Positions 1-11,949 of a DNA stretch of 64,000 bases are shown here, piece by piece (within the stretch, counting starts at the first letter, position 1; each line of letters starts with the position of its first letter). This stretch comes from Reticulitermes speratus. Taxonomy: Eukaryota > Arthropoda > Insecta > Blattodea > Rhinotermitidae. The stretch is taken from positions 56,142,031 to 56,206,030 of the forward strand of contig JAJKFL010000001.1 in the NCBI GenBank assembly GCA_021186555.1, given 5' to 3'. The position numbers and the translations under genes were made by a program. Under the pieces are notes generated by a model, which saw only the letters and a program-made list of their open reading frames with translations, had not been told where the DNA came from and ran no database searches.

Positions 1-1104
1 TAATTTTCCTACAAATTTATTGCAAATGAGCACAAAAATATGAGTTGGCTTTTCAGTTCATTTTTCGATGGAATAACATAATTGAATGAAATTTTCGATT
101 TAAGTATCTTGCTCGTTCTAACGCTTATACCGAATAACGTTACAAATTCTACCAACTTTAGAAGGAATGATTACTTGAGGCTAATAAAGTGGCGAAAAGA
201 AATGAGACCGACCACGATTATTATAAACCACGCAGTGTACATGTTAGAAGTGATAAAATATACCGAATTGTAAATTTGTACTCAGTAACCATGTCATGAC
301 ATCATGACTTCGTTTTACTAATACAGGGTGTGCCAGAATATAGTAGAGACCGCACACGTTTGTATATATGGGATTACAGATTTGTTTTCACGAAGGTCAC
401 AATTCAGATTGCGTTTCTCTGGTTTGTGACACTGTGGAGTTGTAAAGGTAAATACAAGTCTTTCGAAGGAGTCTGCTGACACCATCTTCGGAATTGAACA
501 AGCAGTCAAACCATAATTCTCCAAAAAAAAAAAAACTTTCAAAAATAGATCAAACAGTATGGAAATTTAAGAAATGTTCACTTATGAAATGGGTCAGCTG
601 AGAATGCCACGCGAAATATTTTGTAGGATAAAGTACATATCGAGGCCGTGTGACGATTAGCGCCATCTGTCAGACACTAAGAGTAACAGAGCCCTCTGAG
701 AGAAAAATTATACTGTATGATGTCAGTGAATCGTAAATAATCCCCTATTATGGGTAAGGTTTTAGGCAGCTTTCCTATCAAACATTCGTGGTGAATGTGT
801 AAATGTTCTTCGTATTTTAGAAGTTTAATTTTCCGAATCAAAATAAAGTTTATAGAGTGAAAACTGGGTACTTATATACTGACACTACAGGTTTTTTGTT
901 TTAGGGATTCAATTTCCAAAATAATGCTATTTAACGACTTGAAGTTTTAAGTTGCAAAAACTTGAAAAGAAATTGCGAAGGTGTATTGAAATAAATTATA
1001 TAAGTTCATAAGTTTCCTTCTGTAAAAACAAAGCAGAATACGTTTCTATGCTTCAGAACACAGAATAAGTTACACAGTTTTGTTAAGAGATGTTTTCGCC
1101 GCAT

Positions 1105-1605
1105 CAAATACTGAAAGCGCGCAGTGTTAATGTGGGGTTACTCGTGAGAGTAAAACTCGCAAGAGTCTCTCTCTGCTACTGTCAAGAGGCGCTTTCGTAT
1201 GTTTAACCGCCTTCGAGAGCCGACTGTCGAAGGTCGTGGTAACCTCGCGAATAGTCGGCTTGAGAGCCTTCCTATGTCCACGTACAGTAGCGCCACGATT
1301 CCTGTTGGCCGTACTCTCAGCTGTACCAGACAAAATCGGTATTGCTACTACTACCTTGCGAGCAGCAGCATAAATGGCGTCTCGGAAGGTATCGACAGAG
1401 GAAGAAACGGCTATGTCGCACGACTGGAGGTCTGGGACAACAGGCACTGCATTTAGAGATCTCGAAAAAAGAAAACTGTCGGCTTTCAGTAGGCGAGGCG
1501 TTGAACACTACTTGGACTGAAGTGCAGCGAAAAAGTCACAAGGTTCGAAATCAGTTTACTGTGTTTTGCTGTATATATTGTATCAGTGAAGTCTAAAGGT
1601 AAATT
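1105..1605 (+). other. GC-richer patch, possible 5' exon or regulatory island
   Basis: Base composition rises clearly above the surrounding AT-rich DNA. Overlapping open frames run on both strands (1199-1456 and 1342-1596 on plus, 1127-1447 on minus), as expected when stops are rare in GC-rich DNA. A donor-like AAGGTAAAT lies near 1597-1605, just after the end of one plus-strand frame. None of the peptides is recognisable. A non-coding first exon, a promoter-proximal island or an old transposon fragment are all possible. Confidence 0.25.
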
Positions 1606-1916
1606 CTTTGTGTGAAACAAACCAGTAAATTGTAAATTGCATGCATTATGTACGTTAAAGTACTAACTCTCTTAGCAAGCAAAATTGCCAGAATAATAAT
1701 GAGTCTGACTTGTATTGGGAGGTTTCTGCTTCGAATAACCTTCGGGACTTCGACTATCCTGAGGACCTTCCTGCTGTTCCTTATCCCCCCCCAGGCAAAT
1801 TCCAGAATACTAAGCCCACCTTAACTTTCTGCATCCTTCCAAGTTAATTATTCACATTCATAGAGTCATTCGACTTTATATAGTCTAGTTACTGACAGCG
1901 CCGTTAAACAATTCAC

Positions 1917-1945
1917 AAATAAATAAATAAATAAATAAATAAATA
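1917..1945. repeat. (AAAT)n microsatellite
   Basis: About seven uninterrupted AAAT units, a simple-sequence tract of the kind often left at old LINE or SINE tails. No element could be identified beside it. Confidence 0.85.
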
Positions 1946-2324
1946 CGTCTAATTATCTTTAGTGGAATGTGTATCATGTATAAAGTACACATTTAAATGT
2001 TAGGCAATTCGTATTTATACATTCATATGAACCATATGCAAATAATTTATGTGCAGTGTATTTAATTTTACACAAATTTCCTTTTCCTGTTTCTTCCCTT
2101 AATAACTAAAGCCACAACATGACAGCCGCGAGTTTTGCTCCGCCAAGGCGGGCCGTGTCTCTTTAGTGACTGAAAGAAAGAGAACTTCCTCAGTTCACTG
2201 CAGCGTTTTAAATTTATTCATTCCATGTCTTCTTTAGATAAAAGTATTCAATTTATTATACCAACCAAATTCAAATTATTAATTACATTTTATTATTATT
2301 ATTATTATTATTTACTGCAATTGG

Positions 2325-4081
2325 GTTTTCACCCGGTGGCAGTAGTCCTTACACTAGTACACACAATACAAATGTTTTCACCCGGTGGCAGTAGTCCTTA
2401 CACTAGTACACACAATACAAATGTTTTCACCCGATGGCAGTAGTCCTTACACTAGTACACACAATACAAATGTTTTCACCCGGTGGCAGTAGTCCTTACA
2501 CTAGTACACACAATACAAATGTTTTCACCCGATGGCAGTAGTCCTTACACTAGTACACACAATACAAATGTTTTCACCCGGTGGCAGTAGTCCTTACACT
2601 AGTACACACAATACAAATGTTTTCACCCGGTGGCAGTAGTCCTTACACTAGTACACACAATACAAATGTTTTCACCCGGTGGCAGTAGTCCTTACACTAG
2701 TACACACAATACAAATGTTTTCACCCGGTGGCAGTAGTCCTTACACTAGTACACACAATACAAATGTTTTCACCCGATGGCAGTAGTCCTTACACTAGTA
2801 CACACAATACAAATGTTTTCACCCGGTGGCAGTAGTCCTTACACTAGTACACACAATACAAATGTTTTCACCCGATGGCAGTAGTCCTTACACTAGTACA
2901 CACAATACAAATGTTTTCACCCGGTGGCAGTAGTCCTTACACTAGTACACACAATACAAATGTTTTCACCCGGTGGCAGTAGTCCTTACACTAGTACACA
3001 CAATACAAATGTTTTCACCCGATGGCAGTAGTCCTTACACTAGTACACACAATACAAATGTTTTCACCCGGTGGCAGTAGTCCTTACACTAGTACACACA
3101 ATACAAATGTTTTCACCCGGTGGCAGTAGTCCTTACACTAGTACACACAATACAAATGTTTTCACCCGGTGGCAGTAGTCCTTACACAGTACACACAATA
3201 CAAATGTTTTCACCCGGTGGCAGTAGTCCTTACACTAGTACACACAATACAAATGTTTTCACCCGGTGGCAGTAGTCCTTACACTAGTACACACAATACA
3301 AATGTTTTCACCGGTGGCAGTAGTCCTTACACTAGTACACACAATACAAATGTTTTCACCGGTGGCAGTAGTCCTTACACAGTACACACAATACAAATGT
3401 TTTCACCCGGTGGCAGTAGTCCTTACACAGTACACACAATACAAATGTTTCACCCGGTGGCAGTAGTCCTTACACTAGTACACACAATACAAATGTTTTC
3501 ACCCGGTGGCAGTAGTCCTTACACTAGTACACACAATACAATGTTTTCACCACCCGGTGGCAGTAGTCCTTACACTAGTACACACAATACAAATGTTTTC
3601 ACCCGGTGGCAGTAGTCCTTACACTAGTACACACAATACAAATGTTTTCACCCGGTGGCAGTAGTCCTTACACTAGTACACACAATACAAATGTTTTCAC
3701 CCGGTGGCAGTAGTCCTTACACTAGTACACAATACAAATGTTTTCACCCGGTGGCAGTAGTCCTTACACAGTACACACAATACAAATGTTTTCACCCGGT
3801 GGCAGTAGTCCTTACACAGTACACACAATACAAATGTTTTCACCCGGTGGCAGTAGTCCTTACACTAGTACACACAATACAAATGTTTTCACCCGGTGGC
3901 AGTAGTCCTTACACTAGTACACACAATACAAATGTTTTCACCCGATGGCAGTAGTCCTTACACTAGTACACACAATACAAATGTTTTCACCCGGTGGCAG
4001 TAGTCCTTACACTAGTACACACAATACAAATGTTTTCACCCGATGGCAGTAGTCCTTACACTAGTACACACAATACAAATG
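2325..4081. repeat. 49-bp tandem array, about 36 copies
   Basis: The unit runs from TTTTCACCC through GGCAGTAGTCC and ACTAGTACACAC to AATACAAATG and recurs every 49 bases. A G/A variant (CCGGTGGC or CCGATGGC) is distributed irregularly among copies. Copies between about 3170 and 3850 carry one- to three-base indels, such as CACAGTACAC for CACTAGTACAC. The DNA after 4081 keeps degenerate ACAATACAAA and AGTACACA words, a decayed edge. Because 49 is not divisible by three, the open frames inside are accidental. Confidence 0.97.
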
Positions 4082-5194
4082 TACGTATAATATACATAAA
4101 AGTAACAATACAAAACAAACTACACACAATTACAAAACAAAGTACATACAGTAAATACAAGTACACACATTACATGTGATTGTTAAACACGTAGCTCCGT
4201 ATGGTTCGCTACAAGCGTACAATCTTCAGGGAGAACAATATGCCAGATTTAAAACAGTTACAAGTGATAAGCTTTTATTTACAGGTTCCACAGTCTGTAG
4301 TAGGCTCTACTACATTTGAGTCTAAATACAACTCTTTATTTGTTTCAAATTTTTAAGCTACATCTTTCGATCATATACATGGATGTCATCAGGCTTTTTA
4401 TAAAAACAATATGTATAGGGTATAATATGCATATTACTTTATACATAAGATTATGAGATATCATAATTTACAATTTTTAGATTCTTAGGTTTCTTTGTAA
4501 AAATATTCTTACAATAATAAATACACCGTGTTTATTTTTATTGTCTCTCAAAGCTGTTTTAATTCAGCCTTTGTATATTTTGGCCCTGGTTGAGTGAAGA
4601 TCGTCTATTCAATAATCAACTTGTACGAGATGTATCAAATCATGCAGTAGTGGATTCGATACACATAGCTTAACAATTTGAAATACGTGAGAGTTGTGCT
4701 TTAGAATCCTTATTAAATGATGAGAAAAAGCACAACGGGGTGACAATCATTAATTTCTTGTCTCGCTTTTTCTTAGTGCGAGTATATACATATCTCTAAC
4801 AAACGCAAAGTTTATACCGTAGAGTGTTACGAGCCCGGAGGCTTGTTCGGATTTTAAAAGTTACATCTCTTATTGTTGATAAAAAAATTCAGCTAATTTA
4901 TTTCCAAAATAGAATGCAAAACCTTCGGGGCATTAAACAAGCTTCTGAGCTTCTTGGCTAAAGTTCCGTCACAAAGGGAAAATAAATCTAGTTGAGTTCA
5001 TGTAAAGTGTAGTCTAACCCATTCCAAGAAATAATAATATATATTCTGAACAAAAGACTGAAGTGAAAGTCTGATGTAAAACAAGATACAATATATCAGA
5101 CGCATGTCTGTACCTTCTAGGCTTAAAAACTTTTCCTATTCTCTTTTTTTCTACAAACTGCACGCCTTCGCAGGAGTTAGGATATTCTGCTATA
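4082..5194. other. No gene seen; decayed array edge and unique DNA
   Basis: The first hundred bases are degenerate remnants of the preceding array. Apart from the ribozyme-like motif near 4351-4400, the rest is AT-rich unique sequence with no recognisable frame. Confidence 0.5.
4351..4400 (-). ncRNA. Candidate hammerhead ribozyme motif
   Basis: Read on the minus strand, an exact CTGATGA box (4386-4392) is followed by a short hairpin (ATC/GAT), then CGAAAG, then a GTA triplet (4359-4361) fitting the NUH cleavage rule. The flanks AAGC and GCTT can pair as stem I. Known hammerheads have exactly this order: stem I, CUGANGA, stem II, GAA, stem III, NUH. Weak points are the 3-bp stem II, a 4-bp stem I and a mismatched stem III. 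The motif resembles others in this window, so it is probably a copy from a retroelement family. Confidence 0.4.
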
Positions 5195-5588
5195 CAGGGC
5201 ATACACAAAAGAATGGTGCGGTATCAAAAGTGAATAAAAAATGTATTTCTCACCTTACACGGGCACAACATACACCGTCAGCGGCGGTAACTTTGTCCAA
5301 GTTTCTCATTTGGTAATTATAATCCTTCAATGTATGCACCCTGGGTCACACGAAACATCCACACGGTAATCAAACTCATCCCAGAACACAGAAAGCTTTC
5401 TCCTGCTGCAACGCCATCTTTGAAACTGGCCCCGCGGCCACGCAGTAAGCATGAGAAGCGAACTGCTGGTAGCGCATGAGAAACTTGGACAGTTGCCGCC
5501 GTTGACGGTGTATGTTGTGCCCGTGTAATGTGAGACATAAATTGTTTATTCACTTTTGAAACCGCACCATTCTTTTGTGTATGCCCTG
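5195..5588 (-). mobile_element. 394-bp non-autonomous Tc1/mariner-like element (family A)
   Basis: The element is bounded by TA dinucleotides at 5193-5194 and 5589-5590. It has inverted repeats of about 115 bp starting CAGGGCATACACAAAAGAAT at both ends. On the minus strand its core keeps the end of a transposase frame (a WMFRVTQGAYIEGL-like peptide), so it is an internal-deletion derivative of a coding parent, not an unrelated MITE. The 573-bp copy at 17340-17912 and the 78-bp copy at 36338-36415 share the same ends. Confidence 0.92.
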
Positions 5589-5977
5589 TATTTAGATTGA
5601 ACATTTCAGTCTAATTTAAAATACTCTTATTTAAAGTCAAAGAATTTGTAAGGGTTTATATTAATGTTATCGTATTCTGAGATGTGACGACTTTCTATCC
5701 GGAAGAAGGAGACAACGCATTTATCCAAAATATTTCTATATTTTTACCAGACTCTGTGGCATCACGTGCCAGGATATGTACATTTACGGTCGTGAGAACC
5801 ACAAATCTCGCAGAAACGAGCCTTATTAATATAGAACTCGTTGACAGTTCCACGGGAAATTCTGACTTTTCCCGTCCTTAGCTAAAACATTCCCTATGGT
5901 AGAGGCCAGGAAGGCAAATATTTGTCTGACATAATTCCTATTAAGAATAGTTTACAAAAGGAGATGCTTTATGGTCA
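5589..5977. other. Unique DNA between transposon and LINE
   Basis: No gene or repeat recognised. The 65-codon open frame at 5684-5881 has no known motif. The undetermined 5' boundary of the following LINE copy lies near the end of this stretch. Confidence 0.4.
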
Positions 5978-6875
5978 TTGCTTTCAAACTTTGCTTTAGA
6001 TTATGCCTTTAGGAGGGTTCAGGCAAAACAGGAGGGCTTGAAATTAAATGGTACACATCAGCTTCTAGTGTTTGCTGATTACGTTAATATATTTGGCGGA
6101 AGCGTACATGCTATAAAGAAAAACACAGAAGCTTTAGTAGTCGCTAGTAAGGAGATTGGTCTAGAAGTAAATGCTGAGAAAATTAAGTATATGGCCATGT
6201 CTGGAGATCAGAAAGCAGGACAAAATCGCAAGATAAAAACAGATAATAAATTCTTTGAAAGGGTGGAACAGTTCAGACATTTGGGAACAACCGTAACGGA
6301 TCGAAATTGCATTCATGAAGAAATTAAGAGCCGATTGAAGTCGGGGAATGCTTGCTATCATTCGGTGCAGAGTCTTTTGTCTTACAGTTTGCTATCCAAA
6401 AATATAAGAATTAAGATATACAGAAGTGTAATTGTGCCTGTTGTTTTGTATGGGTGTGAAACTTGGTCTCTTACACTCAGGGATGAACATAGGTTGAGGG
6501 TGTTCGAGAGTAGGGTACTGAGGAGGATATTTGAGACTAAGAGGGACGAGGTGACAGGGGAGTGGAGAAGACTGCATAACCAGGAACTTTATGACACGTC
6601 CTCCTCAGCAAATGTAATTCGGGTGATCAAATAAAAAAAATGAGATGGGCTAAGCATGTGGCACACAAGGGAACAGGAGTGTTGAATACAGGGTTTTGGT
6701 GGGGAAACCTGATAGAAAGAGACCACTTTGAAGACGTAGACGTAGATGGTAGAATAATATTAAAATGGATATTCAAAAAGTAGGATGGGGAGGTATGGAC
6801 TGGATTGATCTGACTCAGGATAGGGACAAGTGGCGGGCGCTTGTGACCGCGGTAATGAACCTTCGGTATCTATAA
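5978..6875 (+). pseudogene. LINE reverse transcriptase, C-terminal part, broken
   Basis: This is the C-terminal half of a non-LTR retrotransposon reverse transcriptase. The first 218 codons (to 6634) contain the catalytic-loop region, but the usual F/Y-A-D-D box reads FADY at residues 32-35, so one catalytic aspartate is lost. Then come the [10 protein letters not shown] segment and the LRRIF segment typical of this family's thumb and C-terminal region. After a stop at 6632-6634 the tail continues in another frame (MRWAKHVA at about 6640), with a further break near 6780, and ends with a GGMDWIDLTQDRDKWRALV-type block and stop at 6875. The 3' UTR runs on to about 6945, matching the CCATGGAG end of other copies here. 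The RTE-like clade assignment is inference. The copy is dead and 5'-truncated. Confidence 0.88.
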
Positions 6876-7020
6876 AGTGCGGAGAATTTCTTGACTAGAT
6901 GAGCACCTTTTATCTTCTCAAGGATGACTGGGCTCCATGGAGCTACAGTTTCCACAGGTAATACTTTTACACATCAACTCCTATACATCATAACTCTAAG
7001 ATATGCTTTAATATCACATT
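6876..7020 (+). other. 3' UTR of the LINE copy and short unique DNA
   Basis: Up to about 6945 the sequence matches the 3' UTR of the copies at 44.6, 47.6 and 30.5 kb (GGAGAATTTCTTGACTAG, then CTTCTCAAG and CCATGGAG). The TTAG-repeat tail seen in those copies is missing. Confidence 0.7.
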
Positions 7021-7032
7021 CCACTGAATATG

Positions 7033-7775
7033 TGGGGAGACAGCTTGATACGTACAGCAGTGCTGCTTTATACATTTCGTTATGCGGAGACAGCTTGGTA
7101 CGTAGAATAAGCAGTGCTGCTTTATACAGTTCGTTATGCGGAGACAGCTTGATAAGTACAGCAGTGCTGCTTTATACAGTTCGCTATGCGGAGACAGCTT
7201 AGTACGTTGAATGAGCAGTGTTGCTTTATGCAGTTCGTTATGCGGAGACAGCTTGGTGCGTAGAATAAGCAGAGTTCTTTTATACAGTTCGCTATGCGGA
7301 GACAGCTTAGTACGTTGAATGAGTAGTGTTGCTTTATGCAGTTCGTTATGCGGGGACAGCTTGGTGCGTAGAATAAGCAGAGTTCCTTTATAAAGTTCGC
7401 TATGCGGAGACAGCTTGGTGCGTAGAATAAGCAGAGTTCTTTTATACAGTTCGCTATGCGGAGACAGCTTAGTACGTTGAATGAGCAGTGTTGCTTTATG
7501 CAGTTCGTTATGCGGAGACAGCTTGGTGCGTAGAATAAGCAGAGTTCCTTTATAAATTTCGCTATGCGGAGACAGCTTAGTACGTGGAATGAGCAGTGTT
7601 GCTTTATACAGTTCGTTATGCGGAGACAGCTTGGTGCTTAGAATAAGCAGAGTTCCTTTATACAGTTTGCTATGCCGAGACAGCTTAGTACGTGGAATGA
7701 GCAGTGTTGCTTTATAGAGTTCGTTATGCGGAGACAGCTTGACAGAATAAGCGGAGTTGCTTTGTACATCTCGTT
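7033..7775. repeat. 54-bp tandem array, about 14 copies
   Basis: GAGACAGCTT recurs mostly every 54 bases, with some 50-base copies lacking a GAATAA-like segment. The rest of the unit holds a GCAGTG..TGCTTTATACAG block and TTCGTTATGCG. Divergence is moderate (several variants per unit), so this array is older or less homogenised than those at 2.3 or 57 kb. Open frames inside it are not genes. Confidence 0.95.
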
Positions 7776-10700
7776 TCTTCTGCAGGCACGAGGAGTGTAA
7801 TATTTCATGACGTATGTGTACCTACCATGAAGTTTATTTCTGCCATCTTCTAATCCTATGCATAAATTGTTACGATCTGTGTGCTCGCAAACATCATAAT
7901 GACAAATGACAAGCCACTGCATTTAATGTGGATAAAATGGCGTTTGCAGTATTTAAGTATTGCAGGGAAGTGTGATGAGTTTATTATTATTATTATTATT
8001 AGTATCTCATTATCGTCCTTAATGTTCTTTATTATAAGCCCTCATTGACGTTGCTGTGTTCTATAGTTTAAATAAGGTAGCTCTGTTGTTCCACAAAATA
8101 TCTAGTTACTTTATGGAATAACTAGTAAGTGTGGAATGGTCTCCCGTTTTAAGATGTAAATGTTTTCGGTGTTATTCTGTTCATTTACTGAGGCCAGAAC
8201 CTTGTTCTATTAAATATCTAGTAATAGTGCTAAAATGTTTCTCATTGTGCGATTTAAATGTTGTCGAATTTCTATAAGATAAAGTACGTAGTTAAGTGAT
8301 CACATTTTTCCCCATTCTATCTTAAATTGCAATCCCTTCATTTTTCTATGAAATACGAGTAGGTAGAACGGACGCTCATTCTAAGCCCTAATGAAATCTC
8401 GATGTTTGCTTTATAAACTAGCTATCTCAAGTGTCGAATGGTTCTCCATTCCATGTTTTAACTGCAGTGCTTTCATTACTGTATGGAAAGATTAGTTTAA
8501 ATATTGAATTGTTCATGATTATACACCATAAGAGCCTCTTTTATCGTAGATATTGTAGAAAATAACAAAGTAGTTAATGAAATAATGGATTTCACACTTT
8601 AGCTCAAACCTTGTACAGTATAAGGACTATTCTGAAATAGCGTATGTTACATAGTTTCTAGCTGAAAATTTAGGAGACTTGCTATTTTGTTGCGTGACAA
8701 AACGTCACTCCTTTGATTAACCCTTCTGAACAGTTTTTGTAAACGACGCCGCTGCATAGGAAAAGTTACAGTTTGTCTGCAGGAAAATTCAAACTACAGA
8801 CCTGGAGTGAGGTAGTACATGAAACTTTAGATTTAATAAAACATGGTAGAAAGTCTGTGTTTATTCAGCGGGGAAAATTTTCTCGTCATTTAAAATGAAA
8901 ACTGAGTAAACAATATCCATAATAGAACTAATATGGAAAGCAAAGAACAGCAGTTAGATGACAAAAGTTTTCTTGTTTTATGCATCTCTTCTAGTTAAAT
9001 CTTATGTGGTAATGTGTTGGAAATTTAACACCTCATGTTGCTATATGCTTGTAACGTTAAATTTGAGACTTTAATTTATGTTTTACGTCTGATAAAATTA
9101 TGTAGGAAAATAAATACGAGTATTACATTGAAACTGAGACAAACGTAACCTCCAGAAATTCTTCTTTTAGCTTACTGCTTTTACAGTAAACATAAAATTA
9201 AATTAACTTTATTTCTTGAAGCAACTGATTTAAGAACTAAAATTGTAGTTCTAAATACGCCTTGTTAGGCCTCATTAAACGTCTCTTTCATCCACGGCGC
9301 ACCTTCTGTAAGAGACATATTTTATTCTGTATATATTTCAATGTGGAAAAGTGAAAAAATTAATTATGAATCTTTAGCGAAAAATTTATTCAAAATAAAG
9401 CAAGCGTAAATGAGTCAATGCTACAAACACGAAGTGCAGAATGGATAAAGGGCGAGAAGCATTTTTCTGTACTTTTATATTTATAGGATACTTTCTCGCA
9501 GTGAGAAACGTTGGATATCTATCTTGTCTGGAGAAACAAGAAAATGGTTTGAGCAACTCACAGTTGAAGCGGTAGATGTAAGGATTCCGTTAGTTTCATA
9601 TGACGCCGTACAGTTTTGTATGTATGTAAATTCGTTTAGGAAGAATGTCTCTTGTCTAGCATGAAAAAATAAGAAGCGATATTAAGATGTCAGTTTTCTT
9701 GACACCGTACATTTTGATAGATATATACAAATGTTCGGAATTGGCGTGATTTTAGGCCGCAGCCTCGGTGTTAATGAGATCTTCACTCTTCTGATATATT
9801 ACGTATCGTTAATTGGCAGTTAATCACCGACGTTTCGGGACAACCCATCGGTCCAATTTTCAAGGGTCAAGTACTTTTACAAGAACTTTGACGTGCAGTG
9901 AACAATTTTTTATACGTATGACGCGTGTTTTGCGAGCCGAAGGAAACTATTTGCAGTGACTTATTTAAATACTGTCAGTAAAATTACAGTGTTAACTGAA
10001 ATACACTGAACCAAAATTTGCCAGAGATTTCTTAAACATAGTGAGTTAAAATACAATATTAGCTGCATAAATTGAAAATGCGTGGACCCGGCTCACGGCA
10101 AATTGGCTGCCTATCAACTCAAAACAATTCGCTGGGAAGGTTCCAGCATACAAACTAGGTGAAGCTAGGAAGAATTCATTTGTAAATTGCAATGCCTATT
10201 TACAGTCCCGTGTTTCGACACTGCGTGTGAGTTCGCTTTAACAACTACTTGTTTGTACAGTGCAATCCAATGTACGATCTAGGATTCAGAAAGTTATTCG
10301 CACTTGTATTTCTGTCATCTTAAAACTCTGGTGCTTAGAGCATTCATCATCTCGTAAGCATGTTGAATCTCCTTGACACATTCCAATACTTTACACACCC
10401 AAATACTGAGAAGGTTACTGTAGCGGTAACATTAGAGACGTGTTTTAACAAATAGGATATCCGACTGTATGGGTGGATTGTAACTAGTGACAATTTCTTT
10501 TACTGTTACTAGCGATCTCTGCCGGCAGCGAGTGATGGCTCTACGCTGGCTGTGGAGAAATGACTCATCTCAAATATCAACTGTATTACAGTGTGCGAGG
10601 GCGAAGCGATGCGAGGTGTAAAAACGTGGGTGTAATGGGTCAAGTGAGCGTGGGCTACATTTCTAAGCATCTCTCAGTATCGTACATGTGCTTCTGAAAA

Positions 10701-10802
10701 GAGTGTTTTATGAGTTGCCTATGTCTCTTTTTTTGCGAGCCAGGCTTAGAATTTCTTGGAATTGGTAACTGTATTTCATGGTTTGTCTGCGGATGCAGTA
10801 TA
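7776..10802. other. 3-kb stretch with no gene seen
   Basis: AT-rich DNA. It contains a short ATT microsatellite near 7980-8002 and a decayed ribozyme-like motif at 9826-9884, but no recognisable coding frame, SINE head or terminal repeat. Old intergenic or intronic sequence is the simplest reading. Confidence 0.5.
9826..9884 (-). ncRNA. Decayed hammerhead-like motif of a dispersed repeat
   Basis: On the minus strand a TTGAAAA box is followed by a hairpin with GGAC and GTCC arms and then CGAAACGTC. The order matches the other ribozyme-like motifs, but the first box has lost conserved bases (expected CTGANGA). It shares GGGTTGTCCCGAAACGTCGG with the repeats at 23.98 and 63.6 kb, so it is a family member, probably inactive. 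Confidence 0.35.
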
Positions 10803-11949
10803 CCGAGTGTCCAAGGAGGAAAGGTCAATATTCTGGGAGGTCATAGCATCGGTCATTCTAAGCAAAAAAGTGTATATGTACATGTGTCCTATTCCGAACG
10901 GTTCCGAGATAGAGCTATTTTACTGTACAGTTGCAAAATTGTTGGTAAGAATGAGATATTACGTACTGTTTCTAATACTGGTATTTACTGTTCAAGTGAC
11001 AAAGTTGGTACAGTTTACCTAGTACAATACATTTTCAAAATTCCACCGTCAACATCAATGCACTTTGCAACTCGTGTGAGGACATGGCGTGTTGCTCGTC
11101 TGAGTGCAACTTGACGTTCCTTTATGCGGGCAATAACATCCGTTATGTGATCGAGCAGCTCGTCTCGTGTGTCCACTTTTGTTCTGTACACTTCACTCTT
11201 CATACAACACCAGAAACAAAAATCTAACGGGGTTAGGTCAGGAGATCTTGGTGGCCATTTAATGGTACTGCCACGACCGATCTTCCGATTAGGGAAAGTG
11301 TAATTGAGATGTTGCATCACAAGTCGGGTATAATGAGAAGGGGCTCCGTCATGCTGAAAGTACATAGCAATCCGTGTAGCCAAAGGAACATCCTCTAGTT
11401 GTTCTGATAATCCATTTTGCAGAAAGTCTAGGTAGTTTCGTCCTGTCACATGATCGTCTAAAATAACGGGACCAATCAACGTGCCATCGGTCATACCGCA
11501 CCACACATTGATAGAGACACGACGTGAACATTTGTTTCCACAGTACCATGTGGATTGTCGTGAGACTATTGATGCGAGTTAACGTGTGTTGTTGATTGCG
11601 TTATGGGTGAAAGTAGCTTCATCAATGAATAGTATTGATGGAAGCAACTGGCAATTAGTATGTAACAATGAAAAAATTCTAGACGCATGGCACTGTCCCT
11701 TGCATGTAGATTTTGCACAAGCTGTGGGTGAAATAGGTACAAGCCGTCTTCATGCAATGTTCGCCATACACATGTCCGTGAAACACCAAGACGTGTAGAA
11801 AGTCTTCGCGTGCTAGTAGTAGGGCTAGGCTGTACCATTTCAAGAATGTTGTCCTGTTCCTCCACAAGTTAACGTGCCCGTTCAGATAAAACAAGAGCAC
11901 TGGGAAGCGTACCACATTCACGCAATGTATTGAACACCTTGGCAAAATA

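Larger units (their letters stand above)
1..2324. other. Non-repetitive AT-rich stretch, no gene recognised
   Basis: Short open frames occur on both strands, but none has a domain or motif I recognise. The stretch contains the GC-richer patch near 1105-1605 and the AAAT microsatellite near 1917-1945, both listed separately. Intergenic or intronic DNA is the default reading. Confidence 0.5.

Noticed and set aside
2325-4081. CRISPR array (also considered for the 33-, 36-, 40- and 52-bp arrays)
   Set aside because: Units are head-to-tail without unique spacers, and the context is a eukaryotic transposon-rich genome.
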